From assembly GCF_026914185.1 (NCBI RefSeq), contig NC_070562.1, positions 2,852,001 to 2,916,000 on the forward strand: 64,000 bases of DNA. The letters run 5' to 3'. Shown piece after piece: positions 33,953 to 45,350 of the stretch; position 1 is the first letter of the stretch; each line of letters begins with the position of its first letter. Source of the DNA: Puccinia triticina (Eukaryota > Basidiomycota > Pucciniomycetes > Pucciniales > Pucciniaceae). The translations under genes were made by a program, and so were the position numbers. The notes beneath the pieces are model-generated. The model searched no databases. It saw only the letters and a program-made list of their open reading frames with translations, and was not told the origin of the DNA.

Positions 33953-34838
33953 GGAGGACTTCCCTTCGATTTACACAGCTGTGCAAAGTCAGATCTGACA
34001 CATGTAAAGTCAGATCTGACTCACCTTGTAATTTTTAGCTTTAGAAGCTTTTCCGCAGGCTTGAGATGCCAGAATACCTGCCAGATTTACAACCCCAGGT
34101 ATTCCAGCAACTCGGGCCTCATCCCTCATTGTTAAACCGGTCATCGAGAGTACACAGCCCTCTCGATGACCGGTATAGACCGGTCATCGAGAGGACACAG
34201 CCCACTCGATGACCGGCCTGTACCTTGAGAGGACACATCCCTCTCGATGGCCGGTACAGACCGGTCATCGAGAGTACAGACCCCTCTCGATCGCCGGTAC
34301 GGACCGGTCATTGAGAGGGTACAGTGTCCTCTCGATGCCCGGTACAGATGTGTCCTCTGTACCAGTCATCGAGAGGACACATGCCTCTCGATGACCGGTG
34401 GGTAGGACATCAAGAGGACACAACGCGGGTCATCGAGAGGACTCAAGCCTCTCGATGGCCGGTACAGATGTACCCCCTCGATGACCGGCACAGATCTGCC
34501 AGAGGGTGGTGCCCTCTCTCTCGATGGCCGGTCTGTACCGGCCATCGAGAGGGATGTGTCCTCTCGAGGTACAGGCCGATCATCGAGTGGGCTATGTCCT
34601 CGCGATGACCGGTCTATACCGGCCATCGAGAGGGTGTACTCTCGATGGCCGGTCTCGACCGGGCATCTAGAGGGTTGCGTCGACCCTCTCGATGACCGGT
34701 CTGTACCAGCCATCGAGAGGGATGTTCTGGTTTGATCTAGCCGCTGAAAAGTGCGTGTAAAACCAGGGTGTAAAAATCTGGCTTTACAAGTGCCAAATCT
34801 AACTTTACACGGCCGTGTAAATCGAAGGGAAGTCCTCC
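33953..34838. mobile_element. 886-bp MITE with dyad array, downstream of MED31
   Basis: Perfect 24-bp inverted ends (33953-33976 and 34815-34838, GGAGGACTTCCCTTCGATTT...). ATT occurs on both flanks (33950-33952, 34839-34841), a possible 3-bp duplication. Subterminal AAGTCAGATCTGAC repeats lie at 33988-34025. It starts only 55 bp after the MED31 stop codon and may provide its 3' end. The centre is the 34133-34735 array. Confidence 0.8.
34133..34735. repeat. Dyad minisatellite array, TCGATGACCGGT core
   Basis: About fourteen units of ~45 bp: CTCTCGATGACCGGT - ACAG - ACCGGTCATCGAGAGG, joined by ACACAGCCC or GTACAGTGTCC linkers. The stems are longer and better preserved than in the other two arrays of this family. 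Confidence 0.85.
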
Positions 34839-34841
34839 ATT

Positions 34842-35742
34842 GAACAAACCCAACAGGTTCATGCAATATTAAGGCACTCAGTCCAAGTCCCAACGAGAAC
34901 TCTGCGTACTCATAGATCGAGGTGTGGCATAGTTTACACGGTGACTGCAATAATGAGTTGAATATACTTTTGCTAGCAGTCAATGTATTTCTGAATAGGA
35001 CAATCGCAATAAGGAAAAGAAATGAGGTAACAAGCGCAAGCTATGGATGACGAGGAGCACTAGATTACATTTGTGTTGTGTGTGATTAATTCAAGTACAA
35101 AGTTGATAAGATGAGGCTGCAGCACCATTTCATGTGGCCTGCTGTCGTTACGAGTCTTGCAGCTGACCTGCACAAGGAACAAAGATCAAGTTGTTGGTTA
35201 GCAGATCGTCGATCGTCAAGGAACTGTAAGAAAGGGGGTCGTTTGCGAATGGTAATGGTCAGGGACTACGCTATAGCGTATATATATTAATTGAGCGAGC
35301 CCAGGGATGTTTTCAGCGAGTGAACGCTTGACTGGTGCCAGTATATCATTCATCATTCCGATTCCAATTCGAACGAGAGGAGGGAAGAAGAGTGAGTTGA
35401 AACACTGACCTGCTACGTACTACTTCTTTCGACGGCGTCGTTGTGGGCTATCTGCGCCACCAACCTCTGACCGTGCTTTTTATAGGTGTGGAATACATCG
35501 GTAAGCTTGTGGGTACGTTTCTGCGCAAACGCAGCATCGCAGCAAACCTTCCGAAACGACCGCTCTGCCGCGCAGGTCATGATGCTCCGGGAAAAGAAAT
35601 GCCATATCAGCCAAATTATTGAAAAATCGTTCTGGCGGGCCACCCAAAGTTAAACCCTCATCGTCAAAATAACAAAGCAGGAATGGTCTCATACTGGGCC
35701 CAGGATGATCTTCCTGAGGTCCTCAGTCTCAGATAGAATAGA
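34842..35742 (-). other. Uncertain region; possible minus-strand gene remnant at 35413-35692
   Basis: Two overlapping minus-strand frames look protein-like (GGPPERFFNNLADMAFLFPE and, in another frame, KLTDVFHTYKKHGQRLVAQI), with neither continuing alone. A possible exon end lies at 35412 and possible exons further down to 35140. This could be an intron-containing small gene or a decayed one. I do not recognise the family. Confidence 0.25.
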
Positions 35743-36042
35743 GGACTTCCCTTCGCCCAAATGGCTAGATTTAGCAGGAGGCGCTAAACCTTGTTTGCTG
35801 GTGAAAACTGTTAGAATGCGGGGTGGACAAACTCACACAATAGTCCTTGAGCACAAGTTCCTCAAGGAGGGCCGCTACAAATCTGATATGCTTCTGCTTC
35901 CATGTCACATTTTTCCCAACACAATGGAGGACTTCCCATTGGCTCTTACTGGCTGGTGAAAATTGATTGATGTGGAGTTTTCACCAGCAAACAAGTTTTA
36001 GCGGCCTCCTCTAAATCAAGCCTTTTGGGTGACGGGAAGTCC
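35743..36042. mobile_element. 300-bp MITE with ~65-bp inverted ends (GGACTTCCC family)
   Basis: The ends 35743-35807 and about 35976-36042 are inverted copies (GGACTTCCCTTCGCCCAAAT..., complement GGACTTCCCGTCACCCAAAA...). An internal GGAGGACTTCCC (about 35923) marks a nested relative. It shares its terminal motif with the 33953-34838 element but has no array. Non-coding. Confidence 0.75.
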
Positions 36043-36904
36043 CACATTGGGCCTTGACCAGCAAATTTTTAATTACAATCAACTGCATTTGACATCATTT
36101 TTTGCCAAAAGTCCAATTCCCATGGCCATTTTAAGGCATTATAAGCTTCCTATTTTATCAATCAGCAACATCATTTCTAGTGGGGGACATAAAACACCCA
36201 ACCGGGCTAATTGATAGATGTTGATGATTGCTTGTCTTTTAGAGAATTGGCCTATTCTATTGTGGGGCTCCACTTCTGTTTTTGAGATTACTAATATTTA
36301 AGCTAAGAGGAGCATGTGAGTGTTGAGTGTTTCACAAAGTAAAATCACTGATTCAAGCTCTAATATGTATGGATGAAAAAAAACTTAGGTTGGGTATCTT
36401 GGCTAAACTGTTACTTTTCTAGCCAAATTTGGGTGGTCAAATGAAGCCTGAGGTGCATCCAGATCAATGCTGACCTGGATTGTACACAAACAATAAAATT
36501 GTTGACCAGGGTTTCGTTGAGACTTGGATTATGATTTTGAGGGTCTCTTGCGACCTCAGGATATTTTTTTATTCTTGGAGCAAAGCAGTTCTACATACTA
36601 GACACCACAACAAGTAGGACAGTCCAGTCACTAGACCGTCAGTTGATCTATCTCTCTTCCTAATGAAATAATAATAATCACTTTACATGCATTCCTTTCA
36701 GTCTACTCAATCGGAAAATGTGCGGATTAGAATCATTGTAAAGTTTGCCATGTGTATCAAGAAAATATATAGGAAACATCAAGATTTAGATGTAAATGCG
36801 TGTGGAAGGGGATTGTTCAATCTAATGTCCAGGGCTTTCGCCGTTGGTAGAGATAATGATTGAAATGCGTTTGTCGAAGAAAAGAAAAACTATATTCAAG
36901 ATCC
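36043..36904. other. Intergenic region downstream of EFL1
   Basis: AT-rich, no coding potential seen. Holds the EFL1 3' end (minus strand) beyond 36904. Confidence 0.5.
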
Positions 36905-39900
36905 TTATCGCTTCATAGTTCTCTGTTTTTCTGCATGTTGAACAATTTTCTTCTCAACAAACATTCCCTACAGAAAGATATTCCATTGTTAGTGTTTGAA
37001 AAATAGGTGATATGAGGCAAAGACTCTTTGATGTTTTTCTTTGACTTATTGAAAATATGACATCAAAGTGATGAAAGAAAGAAAAAGGTAATTTACTTTA
37101 CGCTTTCTAACTTGATCCATATACTTTCTGGCTAAGTTTTCTTTATCAGCAATCGAGCCAAAGTCTTCTAATTCTTCCTCAGTTTTAGGGATCCAGAATG
37201 GATCCTGATCAAACAAGATTTCAAATCCGTCAAAGATCAGTTGAGGTAGAGCGATCCCCGATGTTTTCTTCATCAATTCATCATTGAAACCGAAGGATTC
37301 GATGATCGGCAATTTCGCCCCAATCGTATAGAACGTCGTCCCATCTTTGATCTCTTCGGATTTGATGATCCCTTTTCTTCGGGCGATTACTCCATACACT
37401 TTTCCTAACACTTCGGCTAGAAATCATCATCATCATCAAGCAATTCAATATTGGCGGTGATCTGATTGACTAGGAGCGCAACTATTTTCGCTCAGTTTTA
37501 CTTACTGGTTGCTTGAATCTCACAAGTATACATTGCCAACATTAATCGAGGGGACCAATCAAGGAAGGCACTTCTGAAAGCTTCCTGTGCCGATGAAATC
37601 AATTCTCCCGTAAGTTGCGACCATTTCGAGCGAACTGCATGTCCCAGGCCACGATGACAAAGATAATCATCCAAATCAGTATGTAGCAAGACCCAAAGAT
37701 CGAGCATGCAAGATAGCTGAGGATAACTGACTGGTTTCCACCGATGCCGGTAGATCATTACTATCAATGTCTAATGCCTCGATTGAGAAACACATTCCTG
37801 ACATCGGCTCAGCGCATAAAGGTCCTTTGAAGGTAGCCAGTTGGAAGGCGGTTTCGATGGAATCATCAAAGTCCCTGATCGATATCAACTGGGTTGAATC
37901 ACTCTCGATTGTGTGATCTGACTTGGACCCTTCCTCCAGGTCTTTTACCACCGGCCGAGAATTGGATTTGTCAGGCTTTCTTAACCTGCACAAAGGAATG
38001 ACATGGTGGTTGCCCGAAATTCAGTTTGAAGCTTCCAGGATTTTCAGAATCCTTGAATTAACTCACGATCGTATTGATCCGGGAAGTTTGTCTAATAGCA
38101 GATTTGGGCCACTCCTTTTGGGCCCAAAGGCCCAAATCGAATCTACCAATTTTGTGACATCGATCTCGTTTCCAGGCGCATTCGTAGAACTTTTGCAAAC
38201 GTCTTCCAGACCGGCCCAAAAGGCAGAATCATAATCATTCGAAGCTTGTCCAATATCGGCGTTCTGCTCATCCTGAGCCTCGTTCATCAAAGCTTCTGAA
38301 TCCTTGTTGTTTGAGGAAAGTTCAGCACCCGCCGAGTCGGACATACTGGTCATTGGATTAAGCTTGCGCTCCTGACGCAAGGAAATCTTTCTCATCATGT
38401 CGGGATGCTTGGCTAAATAATTCGTGATCGTTTCAGGCAAGGGGATAGCGCGAACAGTAAACGAAATCAAGCCGCCCAATACAGAGCCACTGATCGTGCC
38501 TCGAGGTTGGTCTTTAGTCTTAGGGGGTGGCATGTCTTAATATTGGCAAGCGGTGAAATCCACGCCTCAAAAAGATCAGTATTTTGTTTATTCTGCGATT
38601 TGATGAGACACTTAGAGCTTACCAACGCCACGAACAGCAGTCTCACGAAACGGTACGATCGGTTTGGAAGCTTGAATCCGGATTTTTGCAAACCTTTCCC
38701 TCAGATCTCTTAAGCATCGCTGATCCCCTCAAAAGAAGGAAAAAAATAGTCAGCCTTGCGTGACTCAAACTTGCCCCCACGGCTCTTAGAAAAAAGACTT
38801 ACCTCTAGATGCAGTTCACCCGCGGTTAAGATAACATGCTCACCGGTGTCTTGAATCAGAGTTTCGACACAGGGATCAGACTGATTCAGCAGTTTTAATC
38901 CTTCTACTAGTTTAGGCATGTCTGAAGGTTGTTTGGGTTCGAGTGAAACACGGACGATCGGTGCGGACTGCAAGCAAAAATTTCCATTAGGACCATCCAA
39001 GAAAAATGCGATGTGTGCCCAGGATACCAGGATTTCAGAGCGCTTACCGTAAGTTGGACCCCGGCCAAGTTGATTAGCTCAGACAATTGAATATTCGCCT
39101 CATCGTCATTTCCCTTGGAAGCCGGTGGTCCACACAGCGTCGCGTTCCTCAGAACCTTACCAGCAAGACCACCGATACCAAACACGTGTCCAGCTCTGAC
39201 TTCTGATGTCTCGACCAAAGACCTTCCCATGATGATGTAAAGGTTTTCGATGGTTACTGACTTGAAATGAGCAGCGCTAGCTTCTGTAGAATTTTTCGAA
39301 TTGTACTTGGGTAGGACGCATGTTAATTTCTGGTTGACTTTGACTGTACCGGAGTATATTCGAGCAAATCCTATCAGAGCTTCTCCTTCTTCAGGGGGAG
39401 GTTCCTCCGCCACATTTGCCGGTTCTTCTGGCTGAGTCAATTCTCCATCAGGAGGAGGAGTAGGGCTTGTCGATGGCAATTCAGAACGTGGTTCAGGAAC
39501 GGGAGCAGCCTCATCGACGATTTTTGCTGAAGCTGTGATGTCCAGGGGGACAGCGTCATGAGCAGCTTGGGTGCGAACCCGAGCAGCTCTGCCCATTTCC
39601 CTCATTTCTTCAGCGGTGAGCTGTTTCCGCTGAAACTGGGGCAATTCGCTGATTGGTACGGCAAACATCTTACTGACATAAATGACAATATGGCTGGAAT
39701 CGTCTGATTTGCCTGCGTAGAGGTCGCGTTCGATGTTGCTGTGAGGGAGAGCTTGGGTCAAGTCCGGAAGGTAAGGATATAGCATTTTCGGGAGCCGTGT
39801 AGATTGAGAGGTGATCGGATCAGGAACTTTGGCAACGATCGTGCGAAAGGTGGTGTTTGATATCGGAAGCCACTGCGAACAAATCGCGAGCAACAGATTT

Positions 39901-41172
39901 TTGGAGTCCTTCGACCTGAGATCTTGAAGTCTAATCTTCAGACCCAGACTCTGGATAATCTTTTCAGTTTTCATAGCATCCCTGGGAAAAAAAACAAAAG
40001 TGTCAGTACCTAAGTCTCTGGCGTAAATATTCAAATATGGATGGTTGAGACTGACGGATTGAGGACGACAGAATCGTAAACCGCCCATAGGTTATCAAGT
40101 ACGAACTGAACAAACATTGGTTTGAGTGTACCTTTTTGGCTGGCTTGCTTCTTGTTTAAAACCTTTTTGGACTTGGGATCGAAAAAGAAATCGCCCCATA
40201 GACACTTTTCAAGTTTGGCTTGCTCGATACCGAGTTTTTTTGACCACATGGCGGCAAAGCTAGCGATATTGAAAGACCAATTGTCGATTGCAGATGAGAA
40301 GATCACGTCGCCCTTGGTTGGATCGAAGTAGATATCCTTATCGTCGGTCTCTGTGAATTGTTTATCGGGGATTGAGCTGGATTGCAGTTCTGATTTTTCA
40401 GCCGCCTCTCTCCACCTGAGATCTTGTTCCATCCGATCGGTAAAAAAGAATGATCCCATGATTGCATTCACCTGTTCGACTAATCTAACTAGATGATAGT
40501 AGGCCTCAGTAGGTGATAACCTTAGTTCGACAATCAGACGATCAACTTTGTTAATTACGAGAATAGGTTTTAGTTGTTCGTTCCAAACCTGCCGAAGTAC
40601 CGAGATGGTCTGGGAGAATCAAGTAAAAGATGAGGAATTAGGAACTGGAGGAGACTTTTTCAGCTTGATGCAAATAATTTGAACGATGTCATACTTGCGT
40701 GCAAACTCCTTCGACCACGTCAACCAAGACCAAAGCGCCATCACACAAACGACTAGCAGTTGAAACTTCGGTTGTGAAATCGACATGACCGGGTGTATCG
40801 ATGAGATTGATCCTGAATTGTTCCAGTTGTTCTACGCCATCGCCATCCAACCGAAGAGTGGCATATGAAAGAGAGACGGCACTTGATTTCATCGTAATCC
40901 CACGTTCCTGTTCGTCCGGTCGCGAGTCCAAGTAACGCAGCTTGCCGGCCATCTTGGGGGTAATTATGTTATTCGCAGCCAGGAGAGAGTCTGCATAGCT
41001 GGACTTGCCATGGTCCACATGAGCTAACTGGAAGCAAAAAGAAACGTAAAATCAGCTGTTGTTATATACCTTAGGATTGGAGGTCATCACAGATAGTAGG
41101 TATGAACGAACTCACGATGCAGACGTTCCTGATCCGATGATGAGGGATGGCCGAGGCTGAAGTTGACGCCAT
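36905..41172 (-). CDS. EFL1: Elongation factor-like GTPase 1 (EFL1/Ria1), 60S ribosome maturation
   Basis: Eleven exons on the minus strand: 41172-41116, 41027-40695, 40609-40056, 39981-39048, 38967-38803, 38719-38623, 38535-38067, 37985-37732, 37634-37506, 37416-37097, 36967-36905, giving 1124 residues (family ~1100). Motifs in order: [12 protein letters not shown] (P-loop), [33 protein letters not shown], the EF2-like GELHLE, and a C-terminus [29 protein letters not shown] typical of EFL1 rather than eEF2. EFL1 with SBDS releases eIF6/Tif6 from late pre-60S particles in the cytoplasm. A Pro/Glu-rich insert (around residues 500-540) separates domains. The last exon codes only 20 residues. 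The eighth intron (37731-37635) was chosen because it restores the family alignment. Confidence 0.93.
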
Positions 41173-41796
41173 CGTTGGTGGTTGCTCGAGAGAATAATTC
41201 CCTTCGGAGAAAACCCAAGGAACTCCCAGGGCAAAGATAAAAGTGCATTACATGTATGCATATACAAAATTATCCCATTCGAAACTGCATTCATTTCTAG
41301 AACACGAAAATGAGATGCTCTTTTTCGTTAAGATCAAATTCAAAAAGTTCATTCATGGGTCACTTGAGTCTTGGCCAACCAAAATGAAGCTGTCAAGTTT
41401 GGAGGGGTTAAACTCTCCTTCCAAGATCAACAGTGATCATAATCAGTTTGGTTACTAAATAGCTACAGCATCAAAAAACAAATTCATACCATCCCGAAAC
41501 ATTCATATACAGTGACTGTCTGGTAAGATCATCTCTCCAGCATATACACAGCTTTGTCATACTTGTAGAAAAAAACGTAATTCTTCTGTTTTTTAATCAT
41601 GGAGAAACATTCAATACATTCAATCATAAATTCACAGGCAAGGCGATCTAAGTACAAGGAAGTAGTATTTGAGAAAAAGATGCATATAAAGCAGCATGGA
41701 ATACTCCGAAAAGGCCAGGCTAAAAGTGTTCAGTGAGAATCAGCGCAGGGTTTTGTTTTTTTGCTGAGGGAGTCTGTTTCTTTGCTTCTCTTGGTT
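41173..41796. other. Intergenic region between EFL1 and ARPC3
   Basis: About 620 bp: EFL1 promoter next to its start codon and ARPC3 3' flank. AT-rich from 41240. No additional gene seen. Confidence 0.5.
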
Positions 41797-42761
41797 TTAA
41801 GACAAGCTTTTCCCCATGAATTTCCTCCTACGAAATCGTGGTAGAACAGAAGTAATGTTTGATGGTGGTTGGTACGGGAGTTTTCATTAGAGAGATGTTC
41901 CGAGGTACGATGTGTTCAGAAAAAAAGAAAGGTCAACAGGTCAGTAAATAAAGCATCTGTTTCCCATTTAGTTTGTCAGTTGTGCTTACTTCTGGAAACA
42001 CATCCACCATTTACTAGGTTTTCCATCGGGCGTATTGTAAACTTTTTCGATCAATCGGATCGAACATTCTTGCCTGATCTGAGTGAGATATTGTTTCAGA
42101 AGATCTACAGGTCGTTTGATCACGACAGAGTCAGAACGATGGATGTGGTGAGTGATACGTTTTGAAATCGAATAGAAAAAGCTACTACAAGAGGATGACA
42201 GGGAAAGTGACTAACCAGCCTCGAATTTATCCTTAGGAGGGGCATAGATACCGTTCATAGGGAAGCCTGGTTCGCCGGGTAAGTAAAAGTTATCCAAGCT
42301 GTAGGTCAAGAGTTGTTTGCTAGCCTCGTTCTTATTATTCTGGTGAGGTTTGAGTTGGCTGATCCGATTGAGACAGTCTGAGATGAAGAGGATCAAGTAG
42401 ATCAACACTCGGTCTGCGAATCCCTTGATCTCGAAGTTCCTGAATAAACAGTTCGATTTGAATAGGTCTAGGGCTTCGTCCACGATATCCATGTCGCTCG
42501 GGTTGGCTGTGGGTAGACGTAGAACAACTGATCGATCAATATTTCTTCCCTTTATCATTAGTGGTTTCATGAAACTGACCTAGAGGTGGTGCTGGTCCAC
42601 GAATCTTGGAACGAACAGGTAGGATGACCATGTTGGCGACTGGTCGATAATCCCTTGCATCGTTATAAGTCGAATGGTAGGCCTGGAAATCCCAATCGCA
42701 GGGGTCTGGTTCAGTACCCCCAGGCTTGAAAGGTTGGAGTCAGCGCTCAACTCACGGGCAT
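41797..42761 (-). CDS. ARPC3: Arp2/3 complex subunit 3 (p21-Arc)
   Basis: Five exons on the minus strand: 42761-42756, 42682-42580, 42506-42216, 42104-41990, 41827-41797, giving 181 residues (family ~175-180). The first coding exon is only ATGCCC, which supplies the MP of the conserved MPAYHS start. Then come MVILPVRSKIRGPAPP, DMDIVDEALDLFKSN, EIKGFADRVLIYLILFISDC, LPGEPGFPMNGIYAPP, KPSKWWMCFQK and RKFMGKSL. The subunit belongs to the Arp2/3 actin-nucleating complex that branches filaments at endocytic patches. Without the 6-nt and 31-nt end exons the conserved termini would be missing. The gene is divergent from the PP2C gene. Confidence 0.92.
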
Positions 42762-43214
42762 TGTGGGTCGAGTTGGGATATGTGTACGATGTTGAGGTGG
42801 AGGTGGAGGCTGATGACGCGGTTGAGCGGACAGCAGGCAAAATGTCCAACACCCCGAGACTGTACAATCACCCGACAACCTCACTTCTCAAGGACATCGA
42901 ACTGGAAAAAAGCACTCTACATACATAACTGACATCAGAGTTATTGTTTTTTGCCGTAAGTAGATCAAGCTGTATTCATGTTTTGTAGCCCGAGTGTCAT
43001 TTCATTTTTTTACAAAATATGCTCCAAATTTATGTGAATATTTCGGCAGAGCCTCAGATGTGATGAAGGGTGTTTTGCCAGGATGGGAAAGACAGGGAAA
43101 TGTTCCAATTTTTATAAGGATCTTGAGAAGGATTGGCGGCGTCATCAAGATGGGTGTAGTATTTGTAGCACTTGACATATTGACTTTGGAGGGAGACACC
43201 ACCCAGTCAACACG
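42762..43214. promoter_or_regulatory. Shared upstream region of ARPC3 and the PP2C gene
   Basis: About 450 bp between two divergent start codons, AT-rich in 42930-43060. A bidirectional promoter is likely. No TATA box stands out. Confidence 0.4.
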
Positions 43215-44803
43215 ATGCTGTGCCCGCTGCCGTTTGCTCGTCGCTGGGCCATTCTCTCCAAACGAACCACTCTCAGCCTTCCTAGCTCAACAATACGCAG
43301 ACAAGCATCATCACACGAGGCCTACAAACCACGACTGACGCAGACCTACGAGATCCCGAGGATCGGGAAGATCAAGCTCTCGCTGGAATCCGATTCGACC
43401 CTTGGAATAGCCCAGTCACGCGGCGAAAGACCCTACCAGGAGGACTACTTCACTGTCGCTAGTCTGCATCTCAACCATTCAGAACTCACTAAGACTGCCA
43501 AGAAGGCTGAGCACTACCAAAAACTCATCGCCAATAATCAAGCAAAATATCGCACCCGGAGAAGGGTCGAGGATCATCAGGAAGAGAGAGGCGGCGGAGC
43601 AGCAAGTGACCAAAAAAACGCCAAGGAGTTTCAGAGTCTGTTCGTAGGCGTCATCGATGGTCATGGCGGAACTGACTCGGCCGAATACTTGTCCAAGAAC
43701 CTCTCGAGAATCATCGAGGAATCTCAGCCGAGCGATATCCCCAAGGTGATCAGAAAGTACCGATCGATCGGAGGATATTTCAGAAGGTTCAGGGGAGGAT
43801 TTTTAGAGGAGATCGCGCAGGAAGTCTATGACCCCCCTCCGACACCAGACGATGGTAAGACTGCACGCAAGGAAGGAGCACAAGATGAGAAAAAACAGCC
43901 ACCGGTCATGGGGGTCGACGAACGACTGTCGCTCAGCTTCTTATTGGCCGACCAACAGCTAATCACCAGCTTCCCAAAATCGGGCGCAGTGACGACGACG
44001 GTGATCTTGACACCTTTACCGGTCGAGAGTGAGGATTCCAAATCGACCATATATCCGTACTTCAGTTCCCCACTCCTTTCCCTCATCGTCGGCCATCTCG
44101 GCGATACTGCCGGACTGCTCTGTTCGGCCATCGACGGCAAAGTCGTGCCCTTGACCGAAAATCATCATCCCGACTCACGAGTCGAATCCGAGAGGTTACG
44201 CAGGATCGGGACCGGTTTGATCACCGATAGCTTCGGCGAATCTCGCTGGGGCGGCAGTCTCGCTAATTCTCGCGGCCTGGGCGACGCTAGCTTCAAATCC
44301 TTGGGCGTCACTGGCGAACCGGACATTGTCAACCGAATCATCAATGGTCAATCCTTCAGCTCTCTCTTGTATTCCAAGAAAAAACAAACTCAAACTATGT
44401 CTGGTAAAAAAAACAGGCGAAGATTGGGAATTTTTGGTCCTAGTTTCCGATGGGATCTCGAACGTGATCACGAATCAAGAAATTATCGACCTATGCAAAC
44501 GAACTAAAACACCGACTGAAGCAGCAAAAAAGGTGGTCGAGTTTGCCGAAACTCTAGGAGGGTCAGTCCTTTTCCTTCCCCTATCCAATTAACAACACAA
44601 GCAGACTAACTCTGAGGTGTTCATTTGCTTGTTGTTGTGTCTACATACTTCCAAAACAAAGGAGAGATAATATGACGGCGATCGTGATTCCTTTGTTAGG
44701 TTGGGGTAATAAACATACTAAAGATTTCACTCTCGAGAGGAGAGAGTTCAGGATGAAACAAATCAGCTCAGCCACCGGCTCTGGCCGTCAGAAAAGGATG
44801 TAG
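43215..44803 (+). CDS. PP2C-family protein phosphatase, probably mitochondrial; +1 shift at an A8 run
   Basis: Exon 1 43215-44561 and exon 2 44662-44803. The N-terminus (MLCPLPFARRWAILSKRTTL...) is Arg/Ser rich without acids, like a mitochondrial presequence. PP2C motifs: GERPYQEDYF, VGVIDGHGGTDSAEYL, VTTTVILTP, NSRGLGDASFKSLGVTGEPD, then in the +1 frame LVLVSDGISNVITNQEIIDLC and RDNMTAIVIPLLGWG. The two frames meet at GGTAAAAAAAACAGG (44403-44417): with seven instead of eight A the frame is continuous; as given, it runs into a stop at 44505-44507 and loses the SDG and DN metal-binding residues. Closest in style to the Ptc6-type mitochondrial PP2Cs, but the subfamily is an inference. Confidence 0.82.
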
Positions 44804-45350
44804 ATAATTCTCAACCCCCTAATTCCTCGATTATCTTCTTCTGCTGCTTCTTTCTTCTTGCTTCTGAGGTGTTGTATTAAAACTTTTCACTCAGCATGCC
44901 ACATACTTCATTCCATACATAGATAGACCATTGTTACACATTACCTTTTTTTCCCCTTTCATCACCGTTGCATCCCACAACCACCTCTAAATGCACATTT
45001 GATTGTATTACTGTTTTCAACTTGGCAACTATCATTATCATTATTTCTCATAAAGTCCCAGAGATGCAGAGTCGGTGGTGAATACCAACATCTCATTGTT
45101 GCCATCTTGTGCTTTATTCATCAATATGGTTTTCACACATTGCCACGGTTGTTGTTATATATTATATTCTCCTGAATGAAACCCGAAATTAATGATCAAC
45201 AGATATTTTTCACATCCACTTAGAAGCACATCGGGGAAAAAAAAGGTATTGAGGTGTTGGGGATATAAACAATTCATAAGTACTACTCTGAAATGAAGCA
45301 TAAGGAAAGAAGTAGCCAACACAAACAAATAGGACAGTTTAGTATACAGA
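44804..45350. terminator. Intergenic region between convergent PP2C and SMC2 genes
   Basis: About 550 bp, AT rich, between two stop codons facing each other; it must contain both polyadenylation regions. No gene seen. Confidence 0.45.

Noticed and set aside
44401..44420. A very short intron at GGTAAAAAAAACAG in the PP2C gene
   Set aside because: The GT...AG interval is about a dozen bases, too short to splice; a one-base homopolymer difference explains it better.
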